The translations under genes were made by a program, and so were the position numbers. The notes under the pieces are model-generated. The model was not told where the DNA came from, did no database searches, and saw nothing but the letters and a program-made list of their open reading frames with translations. Below, one piece after another: positions 31,682 through 40,171 of a stretch of 64,000 bases of DNA. Location of the stretch: assembly GCF_017639205.1 (NCBI RefSeq), contig NZ_CP071139.1, forward strand, positions 3,736,001 to 3,800,000. Reading direction: 5' to 3'. Within the stretch, counting starts at the first letter, position 1; each line of letters starts with the position of its first letter. Source of the stretch: Streptomyces nojiriensis (GTDB lineage Bacteria > Actinomycetota > Actinomycetes > Streptomycetales > Streptomycetaceae).

Positions 31682-33963
31682 CAGGAGCCGCCGTTCGACG
31701 TGACGACGTGGCCGCGGCCGACCGCGTGGGCGTTCGCCGTCTCCGCCGAGGCCAGCCCGGCGAGGGCGTCGATGCTCCGCTGGTTCATCCCGGTCCCCTC
31801 TGCGGCCTTCCGGACCGATTGTTCCGCCGAACGGCCCGCCTCCAGCTGTGCTTGCGTGTAGTCGAGCACGGCCTTGTGGTCGGCCTCCCCGGTCTTCTCC
31901 GCCTGGTCCTTCGTGGCCCGCTCGACCACGCCCTCCGTAATGTCCTCCTGGAGCCATTCCACGACGTCTCCGGCGAGCGGCACCATCTCCAGATACTTTC
32001 CGCCCGCCGCACTGATGGCCCGGTTGATCCACTTGGCGTTGTCCTCGACGCCCTTGACGTATTCCTCCGCCTTGTGGCCGTTCTCTGCGAACGTTCCCTC
32101 GGCCCTGGCCTCGGAAAGGATGCCCGCGATCTGACCACCGGGGTGCACGGCGACCGTGATCGCCGCGTCGATCTCCTCGTACTCGCTCCGGTGCGCGATG
32201 ACATCGTTGATGAGTGTCGTCGTGAACGCCCGCTGAGCGTTGGTGATGGCGCCGTACGCGTCCGGATCCTGGCCCACCGCTCCGATGAACGCCGCCATGT
32301 CGGCCTTGTTGAACTCGGCCATCACGCCGTTGGCCTTGATCATCCCGCTGCCGTTCTCCGCCGCGGCCTGGATGTCCGGCATGTACTCGGCCGCCATCTG
32401 GCCGAAGTGCCCGGAGAGGCCGTTCAGCGGGCCGTCCGGTTCCTTCGGGTCCGCGTCGATCAGCTCCGGCTTGTCGCCGATCTTCTCGACGACCCGTTCC
32501 ATGACGGCCGCCATCTCCTTGGTGTGCGGGACCGGCGGGGCGTCCTCGTCGCCGGGGCCCCGGTGCGAGACCGCGGCCATCAGGGCGTCACCGAGCGCCT
32601 GCTGGGCCGGGTGCAGGTCGCCGGCCCGGGTCATGTCGAAGCTGTCCATGTACGGCTTCTTGTCGAGCATGTAGTCGACCATGCCCTGGTCCTTGCCGTG
32701 CTGCCCCGAGACCGGCTTGTCGTCCTTCGTGACGATGCCGTCCTTGTTGCTGTCCTCGCGGACCGGTTCGTTGAAGAAGGCCGTCGCCGCGTCCGGGTTG
32801 TTGCCCAGCGCCTCCATCAGGCCGGTCAGCGGGTAGAAGCCGCGCCCGTCCCGGCCCTGGCTGAGGACCGTCTCCAGCCCGTACGGGGTGTGGAACTCCC
32901 AGGCCCTCGGGTCCTTGCGGTCCATGGCGACCATGTCGCGGCCGACCGAGGTGAGGAACTCCGTGTCGTACTTCCCCTCGCGCAGCAGCGCGCCCAGCGC
33001 CTGGTAGCCGTAGATCTGCTGCACGCCGCCGTAGACGGCCATCTCCTTGCGGCCCGCCTTCATCAGCTGGGTCGTCCAGGCCGCGTCGAGGTGGTTGGGG
33101 ACGTCCTTGTGCGTCGCGAGCCCGAGCATCGCGCCCATGTCGCTCTGGATGTTCGCGACCATCAGCGCGCGGTCCTTGCCCGCCGGTCCCAGGCCCGTCG
33201 CGTCGAGGGACATCTTGGAGTACATCTCCAGCGTGCCCTCGGCGCCGATCGTCCGGTAGAAGCCCGTGGCGAACTCGGGGTCCGTACGGTTGTCGTCGAG
33301 CAGCTCCTCCAGCTCGCGCAGCGCCTCGACGTTGCGCGCCGTGCCGCCCTCGCCGGTGACCTTTTTCATCAGGTCGGCGGCGCGGGCCGCCTGTTCGGCA
33401 TCGAGGGTGGTGAACTTCGCTCCGCTGAAGTCGTGTTCGTCCGCGAGGTTCGCCTGGAGGGCCCGGACCAGGGAGTCGTCGGCGTCCTGGGCGTCCTCGA
33501 CCGCCCGGTTGATCCGGGACTGCCACGCGTTGCGGTTCGTGTTCAGGGTCTGCTGGTAGTCGGGGTCGTGCCGGGCCGCGTTCCGCTCCCCCTCGGTGGG
33601 CAGCGGAATGGCGGTGACCCGCCCTTCGGCATCGACCTGGAAGCCGGCCGCCGGGGCCTCCGCGGCGAGCTTCTTCAGCTCGGCCTGGGCGGCCTTGAAC
33701 GTCGCGTGCGCGTCGGCGAGGAGCTGGTGCATGCCCTTGGCGGCCTTGGCCGCGTCCTCGAACTCCTTGGCCGTCTTGTCGATGAACGGTCGCGCCACTC
33801 CTGCGGTGACCCCGCTCCACTCGGCCTTGTCGGACTTCGCCTTCATGCCGTTGCGAGCGGCCTCGGCCATCTCGTCCAGCTTGCCGGCCATCGCCGTCCA
33901 GTCGGTGACGGCCGTCTGGAGCTTGTCCAGGGGCGCGTTCATCACGTTCTCGTACGTCAGCAT
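31681..33963 (-). CDS. Large WXG-like protein with EF-hand-like loop (possible T7SS substrate)
   Basis: A 760-residue protein. The first 100 residues form a helical hairpin with W49-S50-G51 at the turn (KAEWSGVTAG), as in WXG100 proteins. A long helical body follows with no signal peptide. Residues 404-415 (DSNKDGIVTKDD) fit the calcium EF-hand loop pattern except for Asp at the last position. It resembles a Streptomyces family I associate with the name DUF6571, but that is from memory. No enzymatic motif is obvious. It may be an exported effector or structural protein of the cluster. Confidence 0.6.
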   Translation of the reverse strand: MLTYENVMNAPLDKLQTAVTDWTAMAGKLDEMAEAARNGMKAKSDKAEWSGVTAGVARPFIDKTAKEFEDAAKAAKGMHQLLADAHATFKAAQAELKKLAAEAPAAGFQVDAEGRVTAIPLPTEGERNAARHDPDYQQTLNTNRNAWQSRINRAVEDAQDADDSLVRALQANLADEHDFSGAKFTTLDAEQAARAADLMKKVTGEGGTARNVEALRELEELLDDNRTDPEFATGFYRTIGAEGTLEMYSKMSLDATGLGPAGKDRALMVANIQSDMGAMLGLATHKDVPNHLDAAWTTQLMKAGRKEMAVYGGVQQIYGYQALGALLREGKYDTEFLTSVGRDMVAMDRKDPRAWEFHTPYGLETVLSQGRDGRGFYPLTGLMEALGNNPDAATAFFNEPVREDSNKDGIVTKDDKPVSGQHGKDQGMVDYMLDKKPYMDSFDMTRAGDLHPAQQALGDALMAAVSHRGPGDEDAPPVPHTKEMAAVMERVVEKIGDKPELIDADPKEPDGPLNGLSGHFGQMAAEYMPDIQAAAENGSGMIKANGVMAEFNKADMAAFIGAVGQDPDAYGAITNAQRAFTTTLINDVIAHRSEYEEIDAAITVAVHPGGQIAGILSEARAEGTFAENGHKAEEYVKGVEDNAKWINRAISAAGGKYLEMVPLAGDVVEWLQEDITEGVVERATKDQAEKTGEADHKAVLDYTQAQLEAGRSAEQSVRKAAEGTGMNQRSIDALAGLASAETANAHAVGRGHVVTSNGGS

Positions 33964-33971
33964 GCGGGCGC

Positions 33972-34397
33972 CTACTTGAGGTATCTGTCTATCGCGGACG
34001 CGGAGAAGTCTGCCTGGAGCTGCTGCTCGTCCTTGGCGTGGGAGGAGAGCGAGTAGTTCAGGCCGTTGGAGATGTTGGCGCAGGCGGCCACGAGGGTCTT
34101 CACCTGGCTCTCCCAGACGCTGTTGGCCTTGAGCAGCGCCGCCCCGCTCGCGAAGGCCTCCTTCGTGAGGGCCCCGGCGGCTTCGGCGGTGGCGGTGGCG
34201 GCGTGCTTGCCGTCGGTCTGCAGACGCGTGTGCAGCTTGTACGCCTCGGAGCCGATCGCACCGATGTGGTCCTGATTGAGCTCGAGGTCACCGCCCCCGC
34301 CACCGCCGCCGGGATCGGCGGGCGCCTGATTGAGGCGCATGGTGACATGGGCGGTGGCGGTGGCGCGAGCCGCCGACCATTCCTCGTCGAACGACAT
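33972..34397 (-). CDS. Small helical ESX-type protein
   Basis: A 141-residue protein MSFDEEWSAARATATAHVTM followed by a poly-Gly spacer (GGGGGGG) and two long helices (IGAIGSEAYKLHTRLQTDGK, and ALTKEAFASGAALLKANSVW, then ESQVKTLVAACANISNGLNY). A true W-x-G is missing; VWESQV stands at the equivalent place. Size, helical content and position between the WXG-like 760-residue protein and the mycosin support membership in the ESX/WXG100-like group. I do not recognise a specific family. Confidence 0.55.
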   Translation of the reverse strand: MSFDEEWSAARATATAHVTMRLNQAPADPGGGGGGGDLELNQDHIGAIGSEAYKLHTRLQTDGKHAATATAEAAGALTKEAFASGAALLKANSVWESQVKTLVAACANISNGLNYSLSSHAKDEQQLQADFSASAIDRYLK

Positions 34398-34442
34398 CGC
34401 GTGAACTCCCGAAGGCAGGGTGCAGGTCAGATCGGCCCCGGG

Positions 34443-35624
34443 TCAGCGGTTTCGTCGTACGACGACCACGGCCACGGCTCCACCGATCAGCACGCAGGCT
34501 GCCAGACCGAGCCCGATCCAGGGAAGCGCGCTGCCGCTCTTCTTCTCCTCGGCCTGCGCCGCGGGCGTAGACGCGGCCGCCCCGGGGGCCTTGCCGTCGG
34601 CGGACGCGGAGGGCTTCTTGGCCGCGTCCGCCGCCGCGAGATCGGGCAGCGGGTAGACGTCCGCGGGGCCGGGGTCGCCGGGGGTCTGCAGCGCGATCCA
34701 GGGGCGGACCACTCCGTAGCCGATGTAGTCGTTGCGCTCGACGCCGTCGGTGGGCTTGCCGGCGGTGTTCAGCAGGACGCGCAGCACCTGGTTGTTGGTC
34801 CACTCAGGGTGGGCGGACCAGAGGAGAGCGGCGGATGCAGAGGCGAGGGCGGAGGAGTCACTCGTGCCGTTGGTCCTACAGACCCCCGTCTTGCTGGTGC
34901 ACGCCGTAACGATGTCCGCCCCTGGGGCAGCCAAGTCAACCTGCGGACCGTGTTGAGACTCCTTGGTTGGCTTACCCGCGGCGTCCGCCGCACCAACTCC
35001 GACGACTCCCGGTGTCGCAGCGGGGTACTCGATCTCGTTGGTCGAATCCCCGCTGTTGCCGACAGAAGCGAAGATCAGCTTGCCCTTCGACAGGGCGTAC
35101 TTCACCGCCTCGGCACGGTCACGATCATCCTCCGGGCTACCCGACCGTCCCTGAGAAATGTTGATGATCTTGGCATCCGAGTCTGCCGCGTATCGGATGG
35201 CGGCGACCTTCGATGGAGCCTTCGCATCCTCCAGGATGTCGGGCACGCGGATTGGGAGAATCTTGACGCCGGGTGCGAGCCCGTATGCGCCGTCACCAGT
35301 CGGGTGCTTGCCGGTCCCTGCGATCAGCGCGGAAATGCCGGTGCCGTGACCGTTGTAATCGTTGTCCTTGTCCCCCGGAGCATCGCCGACAGGAAAGACC
35401 GTGCCGGGCAGAACTTGCCCCTCGAGTTCCGGGATGCGGTTCACGCCCGTATCGATCACCGCGACGGTGACTCCCTTACCAGTGGCGACCTTCCAAATTT
35501 CGTTGGCCTTCATGGCGTCGAGATGCCACTGCCGCGATCGAATCGTGTCCGCGTGGGCCGGGGTCGCTGCGACCCCGGCCAACAGCAGACCCACCAGGGC
35601 CGAGGTCGCCTTGCGCATGCGCAT
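34443..35624 (-). CDS. Mycosin-type S8 serine protease (type VII-associated)
   Basis: A 393-residue subtilase with signal peptide RKATSALVGLLLAGVAATPA and C-terminal membrane anchor ALPWIGLGLAACVLIGGAVA followed by VVVVRRNR, the layout of MycP. The catalytic triad is Asp58 (VTVAVIDTGV), His93 (DYNGHGTGISALIAG) and Ser255 (RTNGTSDSS). MycP proteases are essential partners of ESX secretion and cleave substrates at the cell envelope. The start ATG 35624 is preferred over TTG 35633. The protease half shows less GC-biased codons (CCA, TCT, GTT, GGT) than its neighbours. Confidence 0.88.
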   Translation of the reverse strand: MRMRKATSALVGLLLAGVAATPAHADTIRSRQWHLDAMKANEIWKVATGKGVTVAVIDTGVNRIPELEGQVLPGTVFPVGDAPGDKDNDYNGHGTGISALIAGTGKHPTGDGAYGLAPGVKILPIRVPDILEDAKAPSKVAAIRYAADSDAKIINISQGRSGSPEDDRDRAEAVKYALSKGKLIFASVGNSGDSTNEIEYPAATPGVVGVGAADAAGKPTKESQHGPQVDLAAPGADIVTACTSKTGVCRTNGTSDSSALASASAALLWSAHPEWTNNQVLRVLLNTAGKPTDGVERNDYIGYGVVRPWIALQTPGDPGPADVYPLPDLAAADAAKKPSASADGKAPGAAASTPAAQAEEKKSGSALPWIGLGLAACVLIGGAVAVVVVRRNR

Positions 35625-35645
35625 CCCGTGCAATGTCCGTTCCGC

Positions 35646-37100
35646 TCAGTCGATCACCGGCGGGACAACACGACGGCTGCCCTGCCAGGTCTCTTCGTCT
35701 TCGGCCAGGTAGTCGGGGCGTTCGCCCCCCTGGTCGTTCCGTCGCTTACCCGGAGTCTGCGTGCCGGCGCCGCCCGCGTGGCCTACGGGCCTCATGCCCG
35801 CGCCGCCGCCGGCCCCATTACGGACGAGACCCGAACCGCCCTGGGTGAACGGCTGGCCGCCCACGCCCGGGCGACCGACCGCACCGGTCTGACGCCCTCC
35901 GACGACGCCCCCCGGCTCCGAGGCCAGTCGACGTCCGCCCGAGAAGCCTCCCTGGCTGCTGCCGTGGGCGCCACCGCCACCGTGGCCCATACCTCCGCCA
36001 CCCATGGGACGGCCTGCCTGGGCGCCTTCGCCGATGACCGTACCCCGCGGGATACCCGAGCTGGGGCCGGTGGACGTCACGGGGCGGCCGCCCATGATGC
36101 CGCTGTCACGCGGGAGCATGCCGGGCAGGCCACCGCCCTTGCCGAGGGGACCGGGCGTACCCGGGACAGGGACGCCGGGGCCGAAGACACCGGGGAGACC
36201 CGGCCCCTTCACCCCGCTGATCGGTGGGACTGCCATGGGCGGCACGAAGGGACCGGGGGTCGGACCGCCGGGGCTCGTGGGCAGCGGACCGCCGGGCGGC
36301 GTCGTCACCGGAGGCAGTGTCTGGTTCGGAGGCAGCGTGCCGACGGTGTCGAGGTCCACCTCCACGTCACGGTCGGGAGTCACCGGCGCGGGCAGAGTCG
36401 TCGTCGGCACAGTGCTGTCCGGCTCCGGCTGGTGCCCAGGCACCCGGCCCGGTTCGCTCGACGCCACTCCGCCAGCACTGCCGGAGGGCGTGTACGCGGT
36501 GCCCGAACTTCCTCCGGCAGACGCAGAGCTCCCCCCACCCGAACGCGCCTCTTCGCCGCTGTCGTAGCGAACGTCCGGAACGAAGTCATTCGGCGGCGGC
36601 GGGAACGTCGGGATCGGGGCCTTGTCCATCTCTGTGGACGACTGCTGGTAAGACTGCGCCAGGTTGGTCATCAGACGAATGGCCTCGCGGCGGTCCGCGT
36701 CCAGCGTCGACTGCGCCTCCGCGCGGACTTTCGCCGAGTCCGGGTCGTTGTGGTACTTGATGGCCGCCGCGAGGTCCTTGGTCGCGGTCGCGTCGACCGC
36801 GGTCATCTTCGTGGCCTCGGTCATCGTCTGGACGACCCAGCCCATCGCCGTCCCGCCCTTGGCGCTGTACTCGCTCAGGCGAAGCGTCGCGTTGCCCGCG
36901 CGGCCCACCCACTCCTGGAAGGCGTCGGCACCTTGGCCCTCCCAGCCGGTCACGACGTGGTTCTTGAGCGCCTCACCGATCTTCTTGATGTCCTCGGCGG
37001 CCTTCTTCAGCTGGTCAGCCCGTGCCTGGACCGAGGTGGGGTCCAGCGAAGCGATCATGTCGCGCATCTGCTGGTGCGTGAAGCTTTCGAAATCGGTCAT
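35646..37100 (-). CDS. WXG100-domain protein with long Pro/Gly-rich C terminus and YxxxD motif
   Basis: A 484-residue protein. The N-terminal WXG100 hairpin has W53-E54-G55 (VVTGWEGQGADAF) between helices DPTSVQARADQLKKAAEDIK and RAGNATLRLSEYSAKGGTAM. Residues from about 165 on are Pro/Gly-rich and disordered. The C terminus reads RPDYLAEDEETWQGSRRVVP, containing Y-L-A-E-D (YxxxD/E), the known export signal type of ESX substrates, and a tail I recall as conserved among Streptomyces PPE-like proteins. Probably a substrate of a type VII system. The start overlaps the upstream stop (ATGA). Confidence 0.72.
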   Translation of the reverse strand: MTDFESFTHQQMRDMIASLDPTSVQARADQLKKAAEDIKKIGEALKNHVVTGWEGQGADAFQEWVGRAGNATLRLSEYSAKGGTAMGWVVQTMTEATKMTAVDATATKDLAAAIKYHNDPDSAKVRAEAQSTLDADRREAIRLMTNLAQSYQQSSTEMDKAPIPTFPPPPNDFVPDVRYDSGEEARSGGGSSASAGGSSGTAYTPSGSAGGVASSEPGRVPGHQPEPDSTVPTTTLPAPVTPDRDVEVDLDTVGTLPPNQTLPPVTTPPGGPLPTSPGGPTPGPFVPPMAVPPISGVKGPGLPGVFGPGVPVPGTPGPLGKGGGLPGMLPRDSGIMGGRPVTSTGPSSGIPRGTVIGEGAQAGRPMGGGGMGHGGGGAHGSSQGGFSGGRRLASEPGGVVGGRQTGAVGRPGVGGQPFTQGGSGLVRNGAGGGAGMRPVGHAGGAGTQTPGKRRNDQGGERPDYLAEDEETWQGSRRVVPPVID

Positions 37101-37657
37101 GAGTAGCTACCTCCCGCCGTGCTGGTCGACGGAGTCGGAGTCGGAGTCGTGGACGTCGGTGGCTGGTTGGCTTCCTTGAGGCGGCGCTGTTCCTCCGGCC
37201 ACGGGTCGCGTTCCTCCACGTACGCCGCCTTTGCCTCTTTGGCGATGGCCGCCATGCGCCGCTTGGTCTCCTCGTCCACGCCGGCGTAGTTGTTGCCCGC
37301 CGACAGGACCGCGATGCCGAGGGCCTCGATCGTCCCGGCCAGCCCCTTCGAGAGGTTCTGCAGCTGCGTGACGACCGTGTCGTACGACTTGAACAGCGCG
37401 TCGACCTCCGTGAAGCCCTTGCCGAGCTTGCTGGCCGGCAGCTTGCCGTCCGCCAGCTTCTTGTGGTCCGCGTCCGAGCCGGTGAGTTCGTCCAACAGGC
37501 CGTCCACCATGCGCTTGTACTCGCTCAGCGAGTCGAACTCGACCCGCAGCGCCGCGTTGGCCGCGCCGTAGGCTGCCCCCGCGAGCGCGCCCATCGGACC
37601 CGCCAGCCCCAGCGTGAGGGCTGCTGCCACCTGGCTCGCCCCGTTGTCGTCTGCCAC
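37097..37657 (-). CDS. Helical protein of the type VII-like cluster
   Basis: A 186-residue protein, first gene of the cluster. A Gly/Ala-rich hydrophobic N terminus (AAALTLGLAGPMGALAGAAY) precedes two long helices (RVEFDSLSEYKRMVDGLLDE and GFTEVDALFKSYDTVVTQLQ) and a Thr/Pro/Ser-rich tail. YAGVDEE matches YxxxD. This pattern resembles ESAT-6-like partner proteins, although no WxG is present. Its stop overlaps the WXG100 gene start (ATGA), consistent with a secreted heterodimer encoded by adjacent genes. Confidence 0.55.
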   Translation of the reverse strand: MADDNGASQVAAALTLGLAGPMGALAGAAYGAANAALRVEFDSLSEYKRMVDGLLDELTGSDADHKKLADGKLPASKLGKGFTEVDALFKSYDTVVTQLQNLSKGLAGTIEALGIAVLSAGNNYAGVDEETKRRMAAIAKEAKAAYVEERDPWPEEQRRLKEANQPPTSTTPTPTPSTSTAGGSYS

Positions 37658-37762
37658 GTTGGCCTCCCCGACTCCCCGTCATCCCCGTGGTCGCGGCGTT
37701 TCCGCCGCTCCCCATCCCCGTTCGCACCCGTGTCCGCGCGTACACGTACACCGGTACCGATC

Positions 37763-37791
37763 ACTCTAGCGACCGGCAACGACAGCCCCAA
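37763..37791 (-). promoter_or_regulatory. Candidate promoter of the type VII-like cluster
   Basis: On the minus strand TTGGGG (37791-37786) and TAGAGT (37768-37763) are separated by 17 bases, a plausible housekeeping-type promoter about 100 bases upstream of the first gene. The -35 match is imperfect. Confidence 0.35.
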
Positions 37792-37825
37792 GTCCGGGGT
37801 TGCACGTGCAATGTGGGTCACACGG

Positions 37826-40171
37826 TCACGAGTTGGGCGTACCCACCGCCGCGGACGGCCTGATCGGCAGGCGGTTCACCGGGCGGCCCGTGGCCGCGCG
37901 GACCGCCGAGGCCACCGCCGCCGGGGTCGTCACCACGGGGACCGCGCTCGCCGCCTTCGCGCCGAACGGGGCCACCACGTCGCGTTCTTCGACCAGCTTG
38001 ACGATGCGGACCACCGGGGCGTCCAGCGCCGTCGGCAGGGCGTAGCCCGTCAGGTCGGGGTGGCGGATCAGGCCGGAGACCGTGCGGAGGTTCTCCGTCA
38101 GCGCCGCGCCCACGCCCTGGGTGACGCCCGCCTCGATGCGGGCCTCCAGCTGACGGGGGTTCAGGATGCGGCCCACGTCCTGGGCCACCGCGAGTTCGAC
38201 GACCCGGACCGAGCCCAGTTCGATGTCCACGTCCACCACCGCGCGGATCGCGCAGAAGGCGAGGCCGACGAAGGCGTCGCCCTGGCCGTCCGCGTCCAGG
38301 GGTTCCGTGGGGTGGGGGCGGCACTGGGCCGTCGCCCAGAGTTCCTTGCCGGCCATCGCCTCGGCCACCGACATCGAGAACGCGCCGTCGTACGACGTGA
38401 TGCGGCCGTCCTGGATCTGCAGGAGCTCCGTCGACATGCCCAGTTTGTGCGCCATCGGCTGCAGGAGCTGGGTGCGGACCATCTTGGCCGCACGCTCCAC
38501 CGCGCCGCCCGACACCCACGTGTGACGTCCGTGCGCCGCCGGGCCGGCCGGCGGCTGGTCGGTGTCCACCGGGGCCATGGCGACCTCGTCGACGCCCAGG
38601 ACCTCCTGGACGATCTGGCGGGCCAGCGTGGCGAAGCCCTGGCCGGTGTCGACGGCCGCGCAGATGACCGTGGCCGCGCCGCCCACCACCTTCACCGTGG
38701 CCGTGGAGACCTCGTCGGTCCCCTCGGCGCCGAGCATGTGGACCATGCCGACGCCGTAGCCCACCCCGCGCCGTACCGCGCCCGGCTCGCCCGCGCCCTC
38801 CGGGCCGCCCGGCAGCAGCCACTCGTCCTCCGGGGCGTCCTTGGGCAGGGCGGGCAGTTCGAAGTCGCGGACCGCGCGCAGCAGTTCCGCCACCGGGGCC
38901 GGGCAGGTGACCGTCTGGCCCGTCGGGAGGAGGTCTCCCGTGGCCAGGACGTTGCGCATGCGCAGCTCGGCCCCGTCGATGCCGAGGGCGGCGGCGAGCT
39001 TGTCCATCTGGCCCTCGTACGCGGCGCACACCTGCATCGCGCCCTCGCCTCGGACGTGGCCCGACGGCGGGTTGTTGGTGCGTACCACCCAGCCCTCGAC
39101 GAAGGCGTGCGGGACGACGTACGGGCCGCAGGCGAAGGCGACCGCCGCCGCCAGGGACTCGGAGGAGGAGTCGGCGTACGCGCCGCCGTCCATCAGGATC
39201 TGTGCCTCGACCTTGACGAGGCGGCCCTCCGCGTCCGCGTGGTGGCGGTAGCGCAGCAGGGTCGGGTGCCGGTGGGTGTGGCCGAGGAAGGACTCCTCGC
39301 GGGTGGCGACCAGTTTGACCGGGCAGCCCGTGCGCAGGGCGAGCAGGCCGAGCGGGAGCTGGAAGGCGGCGTCCTCGCGGTCGGCCGTCGCACCCGGCAC
39401 ACCGGTGACGACCACGCGCACCCGGTCCGGATCCAGTCCGAAGCAGGCGGCGGCCAGGTCGCGGTCGGTGTGCGGGTCGGTGGACGCGGTGTAGAGCTCC
39501 ACGCCGCCGTCGGGGCGCGGCACGGCCAGTCCGGCCTCGGCGCCGATGGGGGCGGGGTCCTGGCGGCCGATCCGGTACAGGCCCTCGACGACCACGTCGC
39601 CGGTGGCCTCCGGGTCGCCGTAGCGGAGCGGGATGTGCCGGATCAGGTTGCCGTCGGGGTGCAGTGCGGGGGCGCCGAAGGACTGCTCGGGGTCGGTGAC
39701 CGGGTCGAGGAGCTCGTACTCGACCGCGATCGCGGCGGCGGCGAGCCGTGCGGTGTCCGGGTGGTCGGCGGCGACGGCGGCGATGGGCTCGCCGTGGTGG
39801 CGCACGACGTCGTGCGCGAACACCGGCCGGTCGGCGATCCGGCGGCCGTGCGTGGTGGCGCCGGGCACGTCGGCGTGGGTGACGACGGCGCGGACGCCGG
39901 GCATCTCGGCGGCGGCCGTGGTGTCGATGGAGAGGATCCGGGCGTGGGCGTGCGGGGAGCGCAGCACGGCGGCCCACAGGAGGCCCTCGGCCCACAGGTC
40001 GGCGGCGTAGGGGAAGGTGCCCTCGGTCTTGGCGCGGGTGTCCGCGGCCGGGACGGAGGCGCCGATCCCGCGCGGGACCTGCTGTTCGGAGGCCTCAGCA
40101 CCCGGGGCGGCCATGGCCGTCACCGTGGTGTTGACCGTTGTCGTCGCCGTCGCCGCGTCCTGCCCGCTCAC
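37826..40171 (-). CDS. Molybdenum hydroxylase large subunit (xanthine dehydrogenase family)
   Basis: A 781-residue molybdopterin-binding subunit. Recognisable parts are VLRSPHAHARILSIDTTAAA, PVFAHDVVRHHGEPIAAVAA, the acceptor-side GAVERAAKMVRTQLL and AQDVGRILNPRQLEARIEAG, then GVTQGVGAALTEN. GTG 40171 overlaps the TGA of the [2Fe-2S] subunit gene, which fixes the start. It is the last gene of a three-gene operon in the order FAD - FeS - Mo. The substrate (xanthine, hypoxanthine, or another aldehyde or N-heterocycle) cannot be told from sequence. No XdhC-like maturation gene is adjacent. Confidence 0.87.
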   Translation of the reverse strand: MSGQDAATATTTVNTTVTAMAAPGAEASEQQVPRGIGASVPAADTRAKTEGTFPYAADLWAEGLLWAAVLRSPHAHARILSIDTTAAAEMPGVRAVVTHADVPGATTHGRRIADRPVFAHDVVRHHGEPIAAVAADHPDTARLAAAAIAVEYELLDPVTDPEQSFGAPALHPDGNLIRHIPLRYGDPEATGDVVVEGLYRIGRQDPAPIGAEAGLAVPRPDGGVELYTASTDPHTDRDLAAACFGLDPDRVRVVVTGVPGATADREDAAFQLPLGLLALRTGCPVKLVATREESFLGHTHRHPTLLRYRHHADAEGRLVKVEAQILMDGGAYADSSSESLAAAVAFACGPYVVPHAFVEGWVVRTNNPPSGHVRGEGAMQVCAAYEGQMDKLAAALGIDGAELRMRNVLATGDLLPTGQTVTCPAPVAELLRAVRDFELPALPKDAPEDEWLLPGGPEGAGEPGAVRRGVGYGVGMVHMLGAEGTDEVSTATVKVVGGAATVICAAVDTGQGFATLARQIVQEVLGVDEVAMAPVDTDQPPAGPAAHGRHTWVSGGAVERAAKMVRTQLLQPMAHKLGMSTELLQIQDGRITSYDGAFSMSVAEAMAGKELWATAQCRPHPTEPLDADGQGDAFVGLAFCAIRAVVDVDIELGSVRVVELAVAQDVGRILNPRQLEARIEAGVTQGVGAALTENLRTVSGLIRHPDLTGYALPTALDAPVVRIVKLVEERDVVAPFGAKAASAVPVVTTPAAVASAVRAATGRPVNRLPIRPSAAVGTPNS

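Noticed and set aside
31708..37106. Two long plus-strand open frames opposite the type VII-like cluster
   Set aside because: Arg/Val/Gly/Leu-rich products with no domain; the minus-strand genes have recognisable motifs and overlapping starts and stops.
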